A stretch of 64,000 nucleotides of DNA from Pseudomonadota bacterium (GTDB lineage: Bacteria > Pseudomonadota > Gammaproteobacteria > Xanthomonadales > Xanthomonadaceae). Under the pieces are notes generated by a model. It was given only the letters and a program-made list of their open reading frames with translations. It searched no databases and had not been told where the DNA came from. Location: positions 1 through 64,000 of the forward strand of contig JAEZYE010000007.1 of assembly GCA_023419315.1 (NCBI GenBank), read 5' to 3'. The position numbers and the translations under genes were made by a program. This document shows, piece after piece, positions 10,226 through 19,859 of the stretch; the stretch's first letter is position 1; every line of letters starts with the position of its first letter.

Positions 10226-11404
10226 TTACTTCGATTCGGCGGCAGGTGCGGCCGGAGCGGCGGGCTGGCCGCCGGCGGGTGCGGCCGGCTTCCACGGCGT
10301 CGCCTTGGCCGGCGCACCGGGCTGGACCTTCTGCACGCCGGACACGATGACCTGATCGTTGGCCGCCAGGCCGCTGGTGATCACCCACTTGCCATCGCGC
10401 GGGTTCTCGGCGGTGACGTTCTTGCGCGCGACCTTGCCGTCGGCGCCGACCACGTAGACATAGGCGCCCTGCGCATCACGCAACAGCGCTTCCTGCGGCA
10501 CGAGGAAGGCGTTGAGGCGCTCGCCCAGCACGGCCTTCAGGGTGACGAACATGCCCGGCAGCAGCGTCTTCTGCGAATTAGGGATCAGCGCACGCAGCGA
10601 GACCGCGCCCGTGGCCGGGTCGGCGACCGCACCGGAGAAGTCCAGCGTGCCGGCTTCCTGGTAGACGCTGCCATCGGTCAGCACGACCTCCACCTTCGCA
10701 TCGCCCGTGCCGGTCAGCGCGACGCCGCCACGGCTCTGCGCGGCGCGCAGTGCTTCCAGTTCGGACACGCTGAGCGAGAAGTTCACGTACAGCGGGTCCA
10801 GTTGATCGACCGTGGTAAGCAGGGTGGCGTCACCCTGGCCCACCAGCGCGCCCTCGGTGACCTGCTGCTTGCCGGCGCGCCCGGAGATGGGAGCGGTGAC
10901 GTTGGTGTAGCCGAGGTTGATGCGGGCGCTCTCGACACTGGCGCGGGCCTGCTGCACGGCGGCGGCGGCGCTGCGCTCGGCGGCTTCCGCGTTGTCCAGG
11001 TCGGCCTTCGATACGTAGTTCTGCGGCGCCAGCTTGCGCGCGCGATCCGCGCTGACCTTGGCGTTCGAATAGGTGGCCTGGGCCGACGCCAGGTTCGCCT
11101 GCGCGGCGCTCAGCGTGGCCTGCAGCGGCGCGGGATCAATCTGGAACAGCACCTGGCCTTCCTTCACGTCGGTGCCTTCCTGGTAGACGCGCTTGACCAG
11201 CACGCCGGGTACGCGGGCGCGCACGTCGGCGGAGCGGAACGGCGCAAGCCGGCCCACCAGGTCGCGCGTAAGCGGCACGTTCTGCGCGGCGGCCTTCACC
11301 ACGCCGACTTCGGGCGTGGGCATCTGCATCTGTTCCTGCTTCTTGCAGGCGGCCAGCGCCACGGCAATGGCGCAGAAGAGAATGACGGAACGGGGGGCTG
11401 TCAT
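10226..11404 (-). CDS. RND efflux periplasmic adaptor lipoprotein (AcrA/MexA family)
   Basis: A 392-residue membrane fusion protein linking the RND pump to an outer-membrane channel. The signal sequence ends in the lipobox VALAAC with Cys20 as the lipidated residue, followed by KKQEQ. Next come the biotinyl-lipoyl half-motifs, an alpha-helical hairpin (about residues 95-160, ANLASAQATYSNAKVSADRA) and the beta-barrel region INLGYTNVTAPISGRAG. The C terminus is an Ala/Pro-rich tail (PAAPAGGQPAAPAAPAAE), longer than in AcrA and probably disordered. It is the middle gene of the tetR-adaptor-pump operon; the ATG is 15 bp after the regulator stop. Confidence 0.95.
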   Translation of the reverse strand: MTAPRSVILFCAIAVALAACKKQEQMQMPTPEVGVVKAAAQNVPLTRDLVGRLAPFRSADVRARVPGVLVKRVYQEGTDVKEGQVLFQIDPAPLQATLSAAQANLASAQATYSNAKVSADRARKLAPQNYVSKADLDNAEAAERSAAAAVQQARASVESARINLGYTNVTAPISGRAGKQQVTEGALVGQGDATLLTTVDQLDPLYVNFSLSVSELEALRAAQSRGGVALTGTGDAKVEVVLTDGSVYQEAGTLDFSGAVADPATGAVSLRALIPNSQKTLLPGMFVTLKAVLGERLNAFLVPQEALLRDAQGAYVYVVGADGKVARKNVTAENPRDGKWVITSGLAANDQVIVSGVQKVQPGAPAKATPWKPAAPAGGQPAAPAAPAAESK

Positions 11405-11419
11405 CGGTGGAGCTCCGGG

Positions 11420-12079
11420 TCAGGATTTGGAAATCTTGTTGGTTTTGTTGCCAGCATCCGCGGCAGCGTTCGCACCGGGTGAGAACGCGCGGAGGAACGC
11501 ATCCACCGCGAAATCCGCCCAGCGGCGGCGGGCAATGACGCTTTGTCTGTGCGGAACGGAGAAGCGTTGGCGTTCGAAATCGAGACCGACGATCATGCTC
11601 AGCAGCAACTCCGCCGCCAAGTGCGGTTCGTCACGTCGCAGCAATCCGCGATCCATCGCTCCCGACAGCCAGCGTGCCAGGCGTTGCACCAGCCGTTCGC
11701 AGGAATCCCGGTAAAGCGTCTGCGCTTCGTCGGGAAACTGGTGCGCCTCGGCTGTCAGCAACTGGCTGGTGGCGACCACCGCAGGATCGCACAGGTGCGA
11801 CAGATGCTCCATCGCGAAGGCGACCAGCGGCCCGCGCAGATCCTGCGCAGGTTCGTCCAACCGCACGGTGGCAATGTCGATGTGTTCCTCCACCATGCTC
11901 CGCAGCAGCGCCTGTTTGCTGCCGAATTGCGCATAGAGGGTCTGTTTGGAGCAGCCGGCGCGCTGGGCGACCGCCTCCATGCTGATGCGGAATCCCTGTT
12001 CGGCCATCAACTCGCGCACAGCCGCATGGACGCGCTGGCGTCGTTCGACCGCGGCGGGGGAAGGCGCAAATGTCGACAT
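11420..12079 (-). CDS. TetR/AcrR-family regulator of the efflux operon
   Basis: A 219-residue protein with an N-terminal TetR helix-turn-helix (residues about 14-60: VHAAVRELMAEQGFRISMEAVAQRAGCSKQTLYAQFGSK) and a variable ligand-binding C-terminal domain resembling AefR-type regulators. It is the first gene of the operon with the adaptor and pump, so it is most likely a local repressor. A short inverted repeat, CTGGAC-N6-GTCCAG, sits 6 bp before its ATG and overlaps a TATAGT -10 candidate. There is no clear Shine-Dalgarno, so the message may be leaderless or nearly so. Confidence 0.92.
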   Translation of the reverse strand: MSTFAPSPAAVERRQRVHAAVRELMAEQGFRISMEAVAQRAGCSKQTLYAQFGSKQALLRSMVEEHIDIATVRLDEPAQDLRGPLVAFAMEHLSHLCDPAVVATSQLLTAEAHQFPDEAQTLYRDSCERLVQRLARWLSGAMDRGLLRRDEPHLAAELLLSMIVGLDFERQRFSVPHRQSVIARRRWADFAVDAFLRAFSPGANAAADAGNKTNKISKS

Positions 12080-12084
12080 AAGCG

Positions 12085-12102
12085 CTGGACTATACCGTCC
12101 AG
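12085..12102. promoter_or_regulatory. Candidate TetR operator
   Basis: Perfect 6-bp inverted repeat, CTGGAC then TATACC then GTCCAG, immediately upstream of the tetR start. On the minus strand it contains TATAGT (12089-12094), a plausible -10 element about 10 bp before the ATG, so a dimeric repressor would block the promoter. No strong -35 is seen. Confidence 0.5.
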
Positions 12103-12328
12103 TTCAGAATTTGAGAAGGCTTGCATGCCTGCTTCGACTGTGGACAAAGCGCCGCCCATCGCGGCGGTCGCATGCATCGGATTCGAACGGGGGCAGACAC
12201 GCCCCGGCCTCGCCTAGTCGCTTTGTCATTGCATTGCAAGCGCGCTTTATGACGCCGCGCAACAAGGGCGACATCTCAACGAGCGATACAATGACCATTC
12301 GACTACCAATCGTAGAGTTCCCAACTGC

Positions 12329-15300
12329 ATGAACGCTGTGCGCAGCTCGAAGAAGTCCGCCAAGCAGGCTCCCAAGGCAACGGTCGCGAAGACGGCCAAC
12401 CCGGCAACGACGCCGAAGAAGAAGACGCCGACCCGCAAGGTGACTGCCCGACCGGACGCCGCGGCGACGGCCTCCGCCGTCGTCAAGACGACTCCGGGCT
12501 TCTCGCTGCAGCCGATTTTCAGCGCGATTCGCAAGCGCGTCGCCGCTACTCGCCAGGCCGAAGCGCAGGCGTTCGCCGAAGCGTTCTACAAGCGCATGGA
12601 AGCGGACGAGTATCCGCAGCACAACCCGGCCTCGTGGGCGGCCATCGCGCTGGACATGCTCGACTTCGCTTCACTGCGCAAACCGGGCACGGCGAACGTG
12701 CGCGTGTTCAACGCGTCGGCCAAGTCCAACGGCTGGGAATCCCCGCACACCGTGTTGCAGATCGTCAACGACGACATGCCGTTCCTGGTCGATTCGGTCA
12801 GCATGGCACTGGCCGAACTCGGCATCGGCGTGCATGTGCTCGGCCATCCGCTGGTGCGTTTCAGCCGTGACAAGGTGGGCCGCGCAACCGCAGTGGGCGA
12901 GGGGAAGCCCGAATCGCTGATGATGCTGGAGATTGATCGCCAGCAAGCGCAGGACATGCCGCGCATCGAGCAGCGCATCCGCGCCGTGCTCGAGGAAGTC
13001 CGCTCCATCGTTCGCGACTGGGGTCCGATGCGCGAGAAGATGCTGGCGGTCGCCGACGACCTGGCCACGCGCCAGTTGCCGGTCAGCGACGCCGGCCGTC
13101 GCGAAGCGCAGGAGTTCCTGCGCTGGGCGGCCAACGATCACTTCACCTTCTTCGGCTACCGGGAATACCGCGTGGAGAAGGGCAATGGCGACGGCATCCT
13201 GAGTGCTGTCGATGGCAGCGGCATGGGCCTGTTGCGGGGCAAGGACGCCACCGCGCCACGCAACGTCAAGTCGCTGGCCGCGCATTACATGCCGCAATCC
13301 GGTTCGGTCGACGCGTTGATCCTCACCAAGACCAACCGCCGTTCGAACGTGCATCGTCCCGGCAACATGGACTACATCGGCGTGCTGGAATTCGACGCGA
13401 AGGGGCAGCCGATCGGCGAACAGCGCTTCATCGGCCTGTACACCTCGTCGGCCTACAACCGCCGTCCGTGGGAGATCCCGCTGGTGCGGGAACGCCACGA
13501 GTTCGTGATGCGCCAGTCCGGCCTGTCGCCGAACAGCCACAGCGGCAAGGCGCTGCGCCACATCCTGGAATCGCTGCCGCGCGAGGAACTGTTCCAGTCC
13601 AACGAGGAAGAACTCAACCGCACCGCGATGGGCATCCTCGGACTGCAGGAGCGCGTGCGCAGCAAGCTGTTCCTGCGCCGCGATCGCTACGGTCGCTTCT
13701 TCTCGGCGCTGGTCTACATTCCGCGTGATCGCTTCAACACCGATGTGCGCCTGCGCATCGAAGCCCTGCTCAAGCAGGCGCTGCGCGGTGAATACGTCGA
13801 CACCACCGTGCAGTTGGGCGAGTCGCCGCTGGCGCAGTTGCATCTCACCGTGCGCCCGAAGGCAGGCGAACATGTCGAGGTCGATACCTCGGCGCTGGAA
13901 GCCGACATCGCGCACTTGTTGCGCAACTGGCAGGACGACCTGCGCGAGACGCTGATTGCGCGCCACGGCGAAGCCGAAGGCCTGAAGCTGATGAGCGGCT
14001 TCGGCCGCGTGTTGCCGGCGGGCTACATCGAAACGGTGTCGCCGGAATTCGCCGCCAACGATGTCGAGCACCTGGCCGCGCTCGACGGTCCGGACGCGCT
14101 GCGCCTGAGCCTGCACAAGTCGCGTCGCGCGCGCGCCGGCGAAGGCCGCCTGCGCCTGAACCTCTATCGCCAGGGCATCGACATTCCACTGTCCGACGCG
14201 CTGCCGTTGATGGAGAACATGGGGCTGCGCGTGATCTCCGAACATCCGTTCCGGCTTGAAGCCGGCGCGACGCCGGTCTACATCCAGGAATTCGAAGTCG
14301 AATCCGTCAACGGTGAAGTCGACATCGAACGCCAGCATGCGGCGTTCGAGGAAGCGTTCGCGCGCGTCTGGAAGGGCGACGCGGAAAACGACGGCTTCAA
14401 TCGACTCATCCTGTCGGCCAGCCTGGACTGGCGCCAGGTCGCGATGCTGCGCGGCTACTGCAAGTACCTGATGCAGACCGGCGTGCCGTTCTCGCAGAGT
14501 TACGTCGAGGAAACGCTCAATCGTTATCCGTTGCTGGCGCGCCTGCTGGTGGAGCTGTTCGAGGCCCGCTTCGACCCGGCCACCGGCCGCGAGAGCAAGG
14601 CCGAAATCCGTGCCGGGCAGGAGCGCTTCGCTGCGCAGCTGCGCGTGCTGGCGCAAGGCGATGAGAACGCGCTGGTGGTGCTGCGCCCGATCCTGGATGC
14701 ACGCGAAGGCAGCCGCGATGCGCAGATCGACACCACGCACAAGGCGCTGCTGAAGTTGCTGGATCGCGTGTCGAGCCTGGACGAAGACCGCATCCTGCGC
14801 GGCTTCATGGGGGCGATCGAGGCAACGCTGCGCACCAGCTACTACCAGACGGACGCCGGTGGCGAAGCCGCACACACGATCAGCTTCAAGTTCGATTCGG
14901 CGAAAGTGCCGGACCTGCCAAAGCCGCGCCCGTATCGCGAAATCTTCGTTTACGGCCCGCGCGTGGAAGGCACCCACCTGCGTTTCGGACCGGTGGCCCG
15001 CGGCGGTCTGCGCTGGTCGGATCGCCGCGAGGATTTCCGCACCGAAGTGCTGGGCCTGGTGAAGGCGCAGATGGTGAAGAACACGGTCATCGTGCCGGTC
15101 GGCGCGAAGGGCGGTTTCTTCGTGAAGCGTCCGCCGATCGGGGGCGACCGCGATGCGGTGCTGGCCGAAGGCATCGCCTGCTACAAGATGTTCATCCAGG
15201 GCCTGCTCGACATCACCGACAACATCGTCGATGGCCGCATCGTGCCGCCGGTCGGCGTGGTGCGCCATGATCAGGATGATCCGTATCTCGTGGTCGCCGC

Positions 15301-17395
15301 GGACAAGGGCACGGCGACGTTCTCCGACATCGCCAACGGCCTGGCGATCGCGCATGGCTTCTGGCTGGGCGATGCATTCGCTTCCGGTGGCTCGGTCGGC
15401 TACGACCACAAGGGCATGGGCATCACCGCGCGTGGCGCATGGGAGTCGGTGAAGCGCCACTTCCGCGCCATGGGCCGCAATTCGCAGACCGAAGACTTCA
15501 CCTGCGTCGGCATCGGCGACATGTCCGGCGACGTGTTCGGCAACGGCATGCTGCTGTCCGAACACATCCGCCTGGTGGCTGCGTTCGACCACCGCCACAT
15601 CTTCCTGGACCCGACGCCCGACGCGGCGCGCAGCTTCATCGAGCGCCAGCGCCTGTTCACCGTGCCGCGTTCCAGCTGGGCCGACTACGACGCGAAGTTG
15701 ATCTCCAAGGGGGGCGGCATCCATCCGCGCAGCGCCAAGGCGATCGAGATCACGCCGCAGGTGCGCGAGGTGCTGGGCCTGCCGGAAGGCGTGAAGTCGA
15801 TGACGCCGAACGAACTGATGAGCGCGATTCTCAAGTCGCCGGTCGATCTGCTGTGGAACGGCGGCATCGGCACGTACATCAAGTCCAGCAGCGAGAGCAA
15901 TGCCGATGTGGGCGACCGCGCCAATAACGGCCTGCGCGTGGATGGCCGCGATCTGCGCTGCAAGGTGGTGGGCGAGGGCGGCAACCTCGGCATGACCCAG
16001 CTGGGCCGCATTGAAGCCGCGCAGCACGGCGTGCTGCTCAACACCGACTTCATCGATAACTCCGCCGGCGTGGACACCTCGGATCACGAGGTCAACATCA
16101 AGATCCTGCTCAACGGCGTCGTGCAGAAGAAGAAGCTGCGCATGGAGGCGCGCAACAAGCTGCTGGCCGACATGACCGACGAAGTCGCCCAGCTCGTGCT
16201 GTGGGACAACTACCGCCAGAACCAGGCGTTGAGCCTGATGGAGCGGATGAGCGTTTCGCGCCTGGGTTCCAAGCAGCATTTCATCCAGACGCTGGAATCG
16301 CAGGGCCTGCTGGATCGCCAGATTGAATTCCTGCCATCGGATGCGGAACTGGCCGAGCGCAAGACGCGTGGCCAGGGGCTGACGCGTCCGGAGCTGGCGG
16401 TGCTGCTGTCGTACTCCAAGCTGGTCGCGTTCCAGCAGTTGCTGGATTCGGACATTCCGGAAGATCCGTACCTGTCGAAGGAACTGCAGCGCTACTTCCC
16501 GAAGCCATTGCAGAAAAAGTACGCGGACGAAATGGAAGGCCATCGCCTGAAGCGCGAAATCATCGCCACGGCCGTGACCAACACCACCATCAACCGCATG
16601 GGTGCGACCTTCCTGCTGCGCATGCAGGAAGACACCGGCCGCAGTCCGGCCGAAGTCGCCAAGGCATTCACCATCACGCGCGAAACCCTGGACGCGCGCC
16701 TGCTGTGGAACCAGATCGACGCGCTCGACGGCAAGGTGCCGGAGTCCGTGCAGATCGATGCGCTGCAGGTGATCTGGTCGATCCAGCGCAGCTTCACCCG
16801 CTGGCTGCTGGTGCGGCAGGGTCCGATTCCGGCCATCGCCACCGCCGTGGAGCGCTACTACGAAGGCTTCAACGAAATCCGGGCCGCCGATGGCGTGCTG
16901 CCGGATTCGCTGCGCCCGGACTACAACGCCAGCCTGCAGGAATGGAAAGCCAAGGGATTGCCGCCGGCGCTCGCCGGCCAGATTGCCGCGCTGCCGTACC
17001 TGGAGCCGTCCTGCGACATCATCGAACTGGCGCGCGCCCGCAAGCTCAAGCCGGTCGAAGTGTCGAAGGTGTACTACCGCCTCGGCGAAGCGCTGCACCT
17101 GAGCTGGTTGCTGGAGCAGGTCGATGGATTGAAGGTCGACGGTCGCTGGCACGCGGTCGCACGCGGCGTGCTGCGTGACGAGCTGACCAACCACCAGCGC
17201 ACGCTGACCGGCCAGGTGCTGTCGATGCCGGGCGCCACGCCGGATGCGAAGGTGCAGGCGTGGTTGCACCGCGATGACGCCGGCCTGCGTTTCACGCTGG
17301 CGATGCTCAACGAACTGGCGGCCCAGAAAAAGCTGGATTACCCGACCGCCTCGGTCGCGGTGCAGCGACTGGGACAACTGGCCTCACAGGGCTGA
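12329..17395 (+). CDS. gdhB: NAD-dependent glutamate dehydrogenase, large (about 180 kDa) type
   Basis: A 1,688-residue enzyme that deaminates glutamate to 2-oxoglutarate and ammonia with NAD+, linking amino-acid catabolism to the TCA cycle. It matches the large bacterial NAD-GDH class: a long N-terminal ACT-like regulatory half (HTVLQIVNDDMPFLVDSVSMAL near residue 145), then a catalytic core near residues 885-930 with GPVARGGLRWSDRREDFR and VPVGAKGGFFVKRPP (nucleotide and substrate Lys). The first 50 residues are unusual, rich in Lys, Ala, Thr and Pro (SKKSAKQAPKATVAK), and likely disordered. The ATG at 12329 is the only start that keeps this extension; conserved folding begins around residue 55. 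A terminator follows the stop. Confidence 0.96.
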   Translation: MNAVRSSKKSAKQAPKATVAKTANPATTPKKKTPTRKVTARPDAAATASAVVKTTPGFSLQPIFSAIRKRVAATRQAEAQAFAEAFYKRMEADEYPQHNPASWAAIALDMLDFASLRKPGTANVRVFNASAKSNGWESPHTVLQIVNDDMPFLVDSVSMALAELGIGVHVLGHPLVRFSRDKVGRATAVGEGKPESLMMLEIDRQQAQDMPRIEQRIRAVLEEVRSIVRDWGPMREKMLAVADDLATRQLPVSDAGRREAQEFLRWAANDHFTFFGYREYRVEKGNGDGILSAVDGSGMGLLRGKDATAPRNVKSLAAHYMPQSGSVDALILTKTNRRSNVHRPGNMDYIGVLEFDAKGQPIGEQRFIGLYTSSAYNRRPWEIPLVRERHEFVMRQSGLSPNSHSGKALRHILESLPREELFQSNEEELNRTAMGILGLQERVRSKLFLRRDRYGRFFSALVYIPRDRFNTDVRLRIEALLKQALRGEYVDTTVQLGESPLAQLHLTVRPKAGEHVEVDTSALEADIAHLLRNWQDDLRETLIARHGEAEGLKLMSGFGRVLPAGYIETVSPEFAANDVEHLAALDGPDALRLSLHKSRRARAGEGRLRLNLYRQGIDIPLSDALPLMENMGLRVISEHPFRLEAGATPVYIQEFEVESVNGEVDIERQHAAFEEAFARVWKGDAENDGFNRLILSASLDWRQVAMLRGYCKYLMQTGVPFSQSYVEETLNRYPLLARLLVELFEARFDPATGRESKAEIRAGQERFAAQLRVLAQGDENALVVLRPILDAREGSRDAQIDTTHKALLKLLDRVSSLDEDRILRGFMGAIEATLRTSYYQTDAGGEAAHTISFKFDSAKVPDLPKPRPYREIFVYGPRVEGTHLRFGPVARGGLRWSDRREDFRTEVLGLVKAQMVKNTVIVPVGAKGGFFVKRPPIGGDRDAVLAEGIACYKMFIQGLLDITDNIVDGRIVPPVGVVRHDQDDPYLVVAADKGTATFSDIANGLAIAHGFWLGDAFASGGSVGYDHKGMGITARGAWESVKRHFRAMGRNSQTEDFTCVGIGDMSGDVFGNGMLLSEHIRLVAAFDHRHIFLDPTPDAARSFIERQRLFTVPRSSWADYDAKLISKGGGIHPRSAKAIEITPQVREVLGLPEGVKSMTPNELMSAILKSPVDLLWNGGIGTYIKSSSESNADVGDRANNGLRVDGRDLRCKVVGEGGNLGMTQLGRIEAAQHGVLLNTDFIDNSAGVDTSDHEVNIKILLNGVVQKKKLRMEARNKLLADMTDEVAQLVLWDNYRQNQALSLMERMSVSRLGSKQHFIQTLESQGLLDRQIEFLPSDAELAERKTRGQGLTRPELAVLLSYSKLVAFQQLLDSDIPEDPYLSKELQRYFPKPLQKKYADEMEGHRLKREIIATAVTNTTINRMGATFLLRMQEDTGRSPAEVAKAFTITRETLDARLLWNQIDALDGKVPESVQIDALQVIWSIQRSFTRWLLVRQGPIPAIATAVERYYEGFNEIRAADGVLPDSLRPDYNASLQEWKAKGLPPALAGQIAALPYLEPSCDIIELARARKLKPVEVSKVYYRLGEALHLSWLLEQVDGLKVDGRWHAVARGVLRDELTNHQRTLTGQVLSMPGATPDAKVQAWLHRDDAGLRFTLAMLNELAAQKKLDYPTASVAVQRLGQLASQG

Positions 17396-17405
17396 TGCAG
17401 ACAGG

Positions 17406-17434
17406 ACAGGCCGGGATTTCCCGGCCTGTTCCTT
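17406..17434 (+). terminator. Rho-independent terminator after gdhB
   Basis: Ten-base stem ACAGGCCGGG / CCCGGCCTGT (17406-17415 and 17420-17429) with an ATTT loop, then TCCTTTT. It begins 10 bp past the gdhB stop and separates it from nadK. Confidence 0.85.
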
Positions 17435-17505
17435 TTCGGGAAACGGAAAGCCCCAATCACGACGTTCGTGCCGGTATCCTCTGGCGACGCCACAGGGATT
17501 TCCGG

Positions 17506-18276
17506 ATGAGTCAGACACCGCGTATCGCCTTCCTCGCCAGCCCGGCTCCCGAAGCCCAGCAGGCGCTGGAGGTGTTGACGAAACTGCATGGAGGCGCCAC
17601 GCCCGAAGACTCCGACGTGCTCTGCGCACTCGGCGGCGATGGCTTCATGCTGCAGACGCTGCACCGCCATGGCAGCCTGGGCAAGCCGGTGTTCGGCATG
17701 AAGCTGGGCACGGTCGGCTTCCTGATGAACCAGTTCCGCGCCGAAGGCCTGCTGGAGCGCATCGCCAGCGCCGAACCCGCCACGCTGCGACCGCTGGAAA
17801 TGCTGGCGCTCACCGAATCCGGATCCACCACCGGTTCGCTCGCCTACAACGAAGTATCGCTGCTGCGGCAGACCCGCCAAGCCGCGCATATCCGCATCGA
17901 TCTGAACGGCCAGACCCGGCTCGACGAACTGATCTGCGATGGCGTCCTGACCGCCACGCCGGCCGGCAGCACCGCCTACAACTTCTCCGCGCACGGCCCG
18001 ATCCTGCCGCTGGGCTCGAACACCATCGCCCTGACACCGATCGCGCCGTTCCGTCCGCGCCGCTGGCGCGGCGCCATCCTGCGCGCCAATACAGAAGTGC
18101 GCTTCCGCGTGCTCGACCCATACAAGCGGCCGGTCAGCGCCACTGCCGACTCGCACGAGGTCCGCGACGTGGTCGAAGTGACCATCCGCGAGTCCCACGA
18201 CCGAACCGTGACCCTGTTGTTTGATCCCGAGCACAATCTGGAGGAACGTATCCTCAGCGAGCAGTTCGTGGTCTAA
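17506..18276 (+). CDS. nadK: NAD kinase
   Basis: A 256-residue ATP-NAD kinase that makes NADP+. The diagnostic GGDG motif (ALGGDGFML, residues about 41-49) supplies the catalytic Asp, and NEVSLLRQ and the glycine/threonine-rich TATPAGSTAYNFSAHGPILP motifs form the NAD site. I chose the ATG at 17506, preceded by CAGGGA, because homologues start directly at this beta strand (MSQTPRIAFLAS). The longer frame upstream begins inside the gdhB terminator. It follows the NAD-dependent glutamate dehydrogenase, though the terminator between them argues for separate transcription. Confidence 0.95.
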   Translation: MSQTPRIAFLASPAPEAQQALEVLTKLHGGATPEDSDVLCALGGDGFMLQTLHRHGSLGKPVFGMKLGTVGFLMNQFRAEGLLERIASAEPATLRPLEMLALTESGSTTGSLAYNEVSLLRQTRQAAHIRIDLNGQTRLDELICDGVLTATPAGSTAYNFSAHGPILPLGSNTIALTPIAPFRPRRWRGAILRANTEVRFRVLDPYKRPVSATADSHEVRDVVEVTIRESHDRTVTLLFDPEHNLEERILSEQFVV

Positions 18277-18376
18277 ACAATCGGGGGAGCGGCGCGGGGA
18301 GCGCCGTACGGTTGGCCTGCCGTTTCGCATCGGGAGGAATGCGGCGCGGCTTTTCCGCAACGAGAGGAGTCAGGGG

Positions 18377-18877
18377 ATGAAACGCTGGTGGCTTTGGGGA
18401 TTGTGCGCGCTGCTGCCCGCACAGATGGCCGGTGCCTGCAACTTGAATACGCACATGCGGGCCTTCGAACTGCAGGAAGGCGCCGCACCGAAGGATGCGC
18501 CCGAGGATACGCTGCGCACGCCGGAACTCCGGGTTACCGAGGTGACGCGCGGCCTGGGCGGTGCGCCGGGCACCTGCGATGGATCCGGACTGCTGGGCAT
18601 TCGCCTGGACTGGCCGCGCGGCGATTACAAGCTCGAAGACATCGGGTTCGAATTCCGTGTGCTCTCGGCCGAGACGTCCTATGCCGTATTTCCCGCCGAG
18701 CCGGTGGCCGTCGTCAGCGATTCCCGACGGGCGGAGCTGCTGTTCCTGTGGCCCGACGCCGCGCCGGGGGAACAGAAACCGTTGCGGATGGAGGTGGAGG
18801 TGCGCGCCGTGACGCGTGACTATCTGCGCGGCCCTCCCGTGCGATTGGCGATCGACTCGACCAACCTCGACGACTGA
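18377..18877 (+). CDS. Secreted protein of unknown function
   Basis: A 166-residue protein with a clear signal peptide (MKRWWLWGLCALLPAQMAGA, cleavage near residue 20). The mature part starts CNLNTHMRAFELQEGAAP, is predicted beta-rich, and has two Cys (residue 21 and in GTCDGSG) that could pair in the periplasm. A Cys directly at the cleavage site could also suggest a lipoprotein, but MAGAC is a poor lipobox. I know no named family. GAGGAGT and AGGGG precede the ATG. It stands between nadK and the nucleotidase gene, all on the plus strand. Confidence 0.7.
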   Translation: MKRWWLWGLCALLPAQMAGACNLNTHMRAFELQEGAAPKDAPEDTLRTPELRVTEVTRGLGGAPGTCDGSGLLGIRLDWPRGDYKLEDIGFEFRVLSAETSYAVFPAEPVAVVSDSRRAELLFLWPDAAPGEQKPLRMEVEVRAVTRDYLRGPPVRLAIDSTNLDD

Positions 18878-18940
18878 CGCAGTGCACGTACGACGCGGCG
18901 GGAACTCGCTGCGTCCGTCGTGATGGCCGATACTGGCCGC

Positions 18941-19858
18941 ATGCCTGACAACACGCCCCGCCTGCTGACCGTCGCGGTGACTTCGCGCGCGCTGTTCGAT
19001 CTCGAAGAGAGCCATGCGCTGTTCGAGCAGGAAGGCGTGGATGCCTACAGCGATTTCCAGCGGTTGCACGAAGACAAGGTGTTGCAGCCGGGCGTTGCGT
19101 TCCCGGTGGTCCGCAAACTGCTGGCGCTCAACGCGGGCGCGCCCGCCGATTCGCCGCGCGTGGAAGTCATCCTGCTTTCGCGCAACTCGGCCGACACCGG
19201 GCTGCGCATCTTCAACTCGATCCAGCATCACGGGCTTGGCATCGTGCGCGCGGTGTTTACGTCCGGCGAGCCGACCTGGCCGTATATCCGGCCGTTCGGC
19301 GCGGATCTGTTCCTGTCAGCCAATCCGGACTCGGTCCGACGCTCGCTGGAACATGGCATCGCCGCGGCGACCATCCTGCCGGCGCAGATGCATCGCCAGC
19401 ATCATCCCGATCAACTTCGCATCGCCTTCGACGGTGACGCCGTCATCTTCGGTGACGAGAGCGAACGCATTTCACGCGAACAGGGCGTGGAAGCTTTCGG
19501 CCGCCACGAGCGCGAGCATGCGCGTGCACCGTTGTCGGGCGGCCCGTTCAAGGGCTTTCTCTCCGCCCTGCATGAACTCCAGCGTGTGTTCCCGGCGGGT
19601 GAGCAATCCCCGATTCGTACGGCCCTGGTGACCGCGCGTTCCGCCCCCGCGCACGAACGCGTCATCCGCACGCTGCGCGACTGGGGCGTGCGGCTGGACG
19701 AAGCGCTGTTCCTGGGCGGGCGACACAAGGGGCCTTTCCTGGAAGCGTTCGGCGCCGACATCTTCTTCGATGATTCGCAGCACAACATCGACAGCGCGCG
19801 TCCCCATGTCGCGGCCGGACACGTGCCGCACGGCGTCGCCAACGATCCACGGCCCTGA
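18941..19858 (+). CDS. 5'-nucleotidase (cytosolic NT5C1 family)
   Basis: A protein of about 305 residues of the family that includes animal cytosolic 5'-nucleotidase I (Pfam 5-nucleotidase), dephosphorylating nucleoside monophosphates. Visible markers are TVAVTSRALFDLEESHALFE at the N terminus, VILLSRNSADTGLRIFNSI (HAD motif II-like), FDGDAVIFGDESE in the middle and DIFFDDSQHNID near the end. The frame is open from 18920; I prefer the internal ATG at 18941 (MPDNTPRLLTVAV) because the preceding residues are not conserved-looking. The stop is one base before the next ATG, suggesting coupling with the downstream gene. Confidence 0.85.
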   Translation: MPDNTPRLLTVAVTSRALFDLEESHALFEQEGVDAYSDFQRLHEDKVLQPGVAFPVVRKLLALNAGAPADSPRVEVILLSRNSADTGLRIFNSIQHHGLGIVRAVFTSGEPTWPYIRPFGADLFLSANPDSVRRSLEHGIAAATILPAQMHRQHHPDQLRIAFDGDAVIFGDESERISREQGVEAFGRHEREHARAPLSGGPFKGFLSALHELQRVFPAGEQSPIRTALVTARSAPAHERVIRTLRDWGVRLDEALFLGGRHKGPFLEAFGADIFFDDSQHNIDSARPHVAAGHVPHGVANDPRP

Positions 19859-19859
19859 G

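Noticed and set aside
12671..17377. A 1,568-codon open frame antisense to the glutamate dehydrogenase gene
   Set aside because: It mirrors the GC-rich codon pattern of the real gene, has no family motifs and no ribosome site. Long antisense frames are expected at this base composition.
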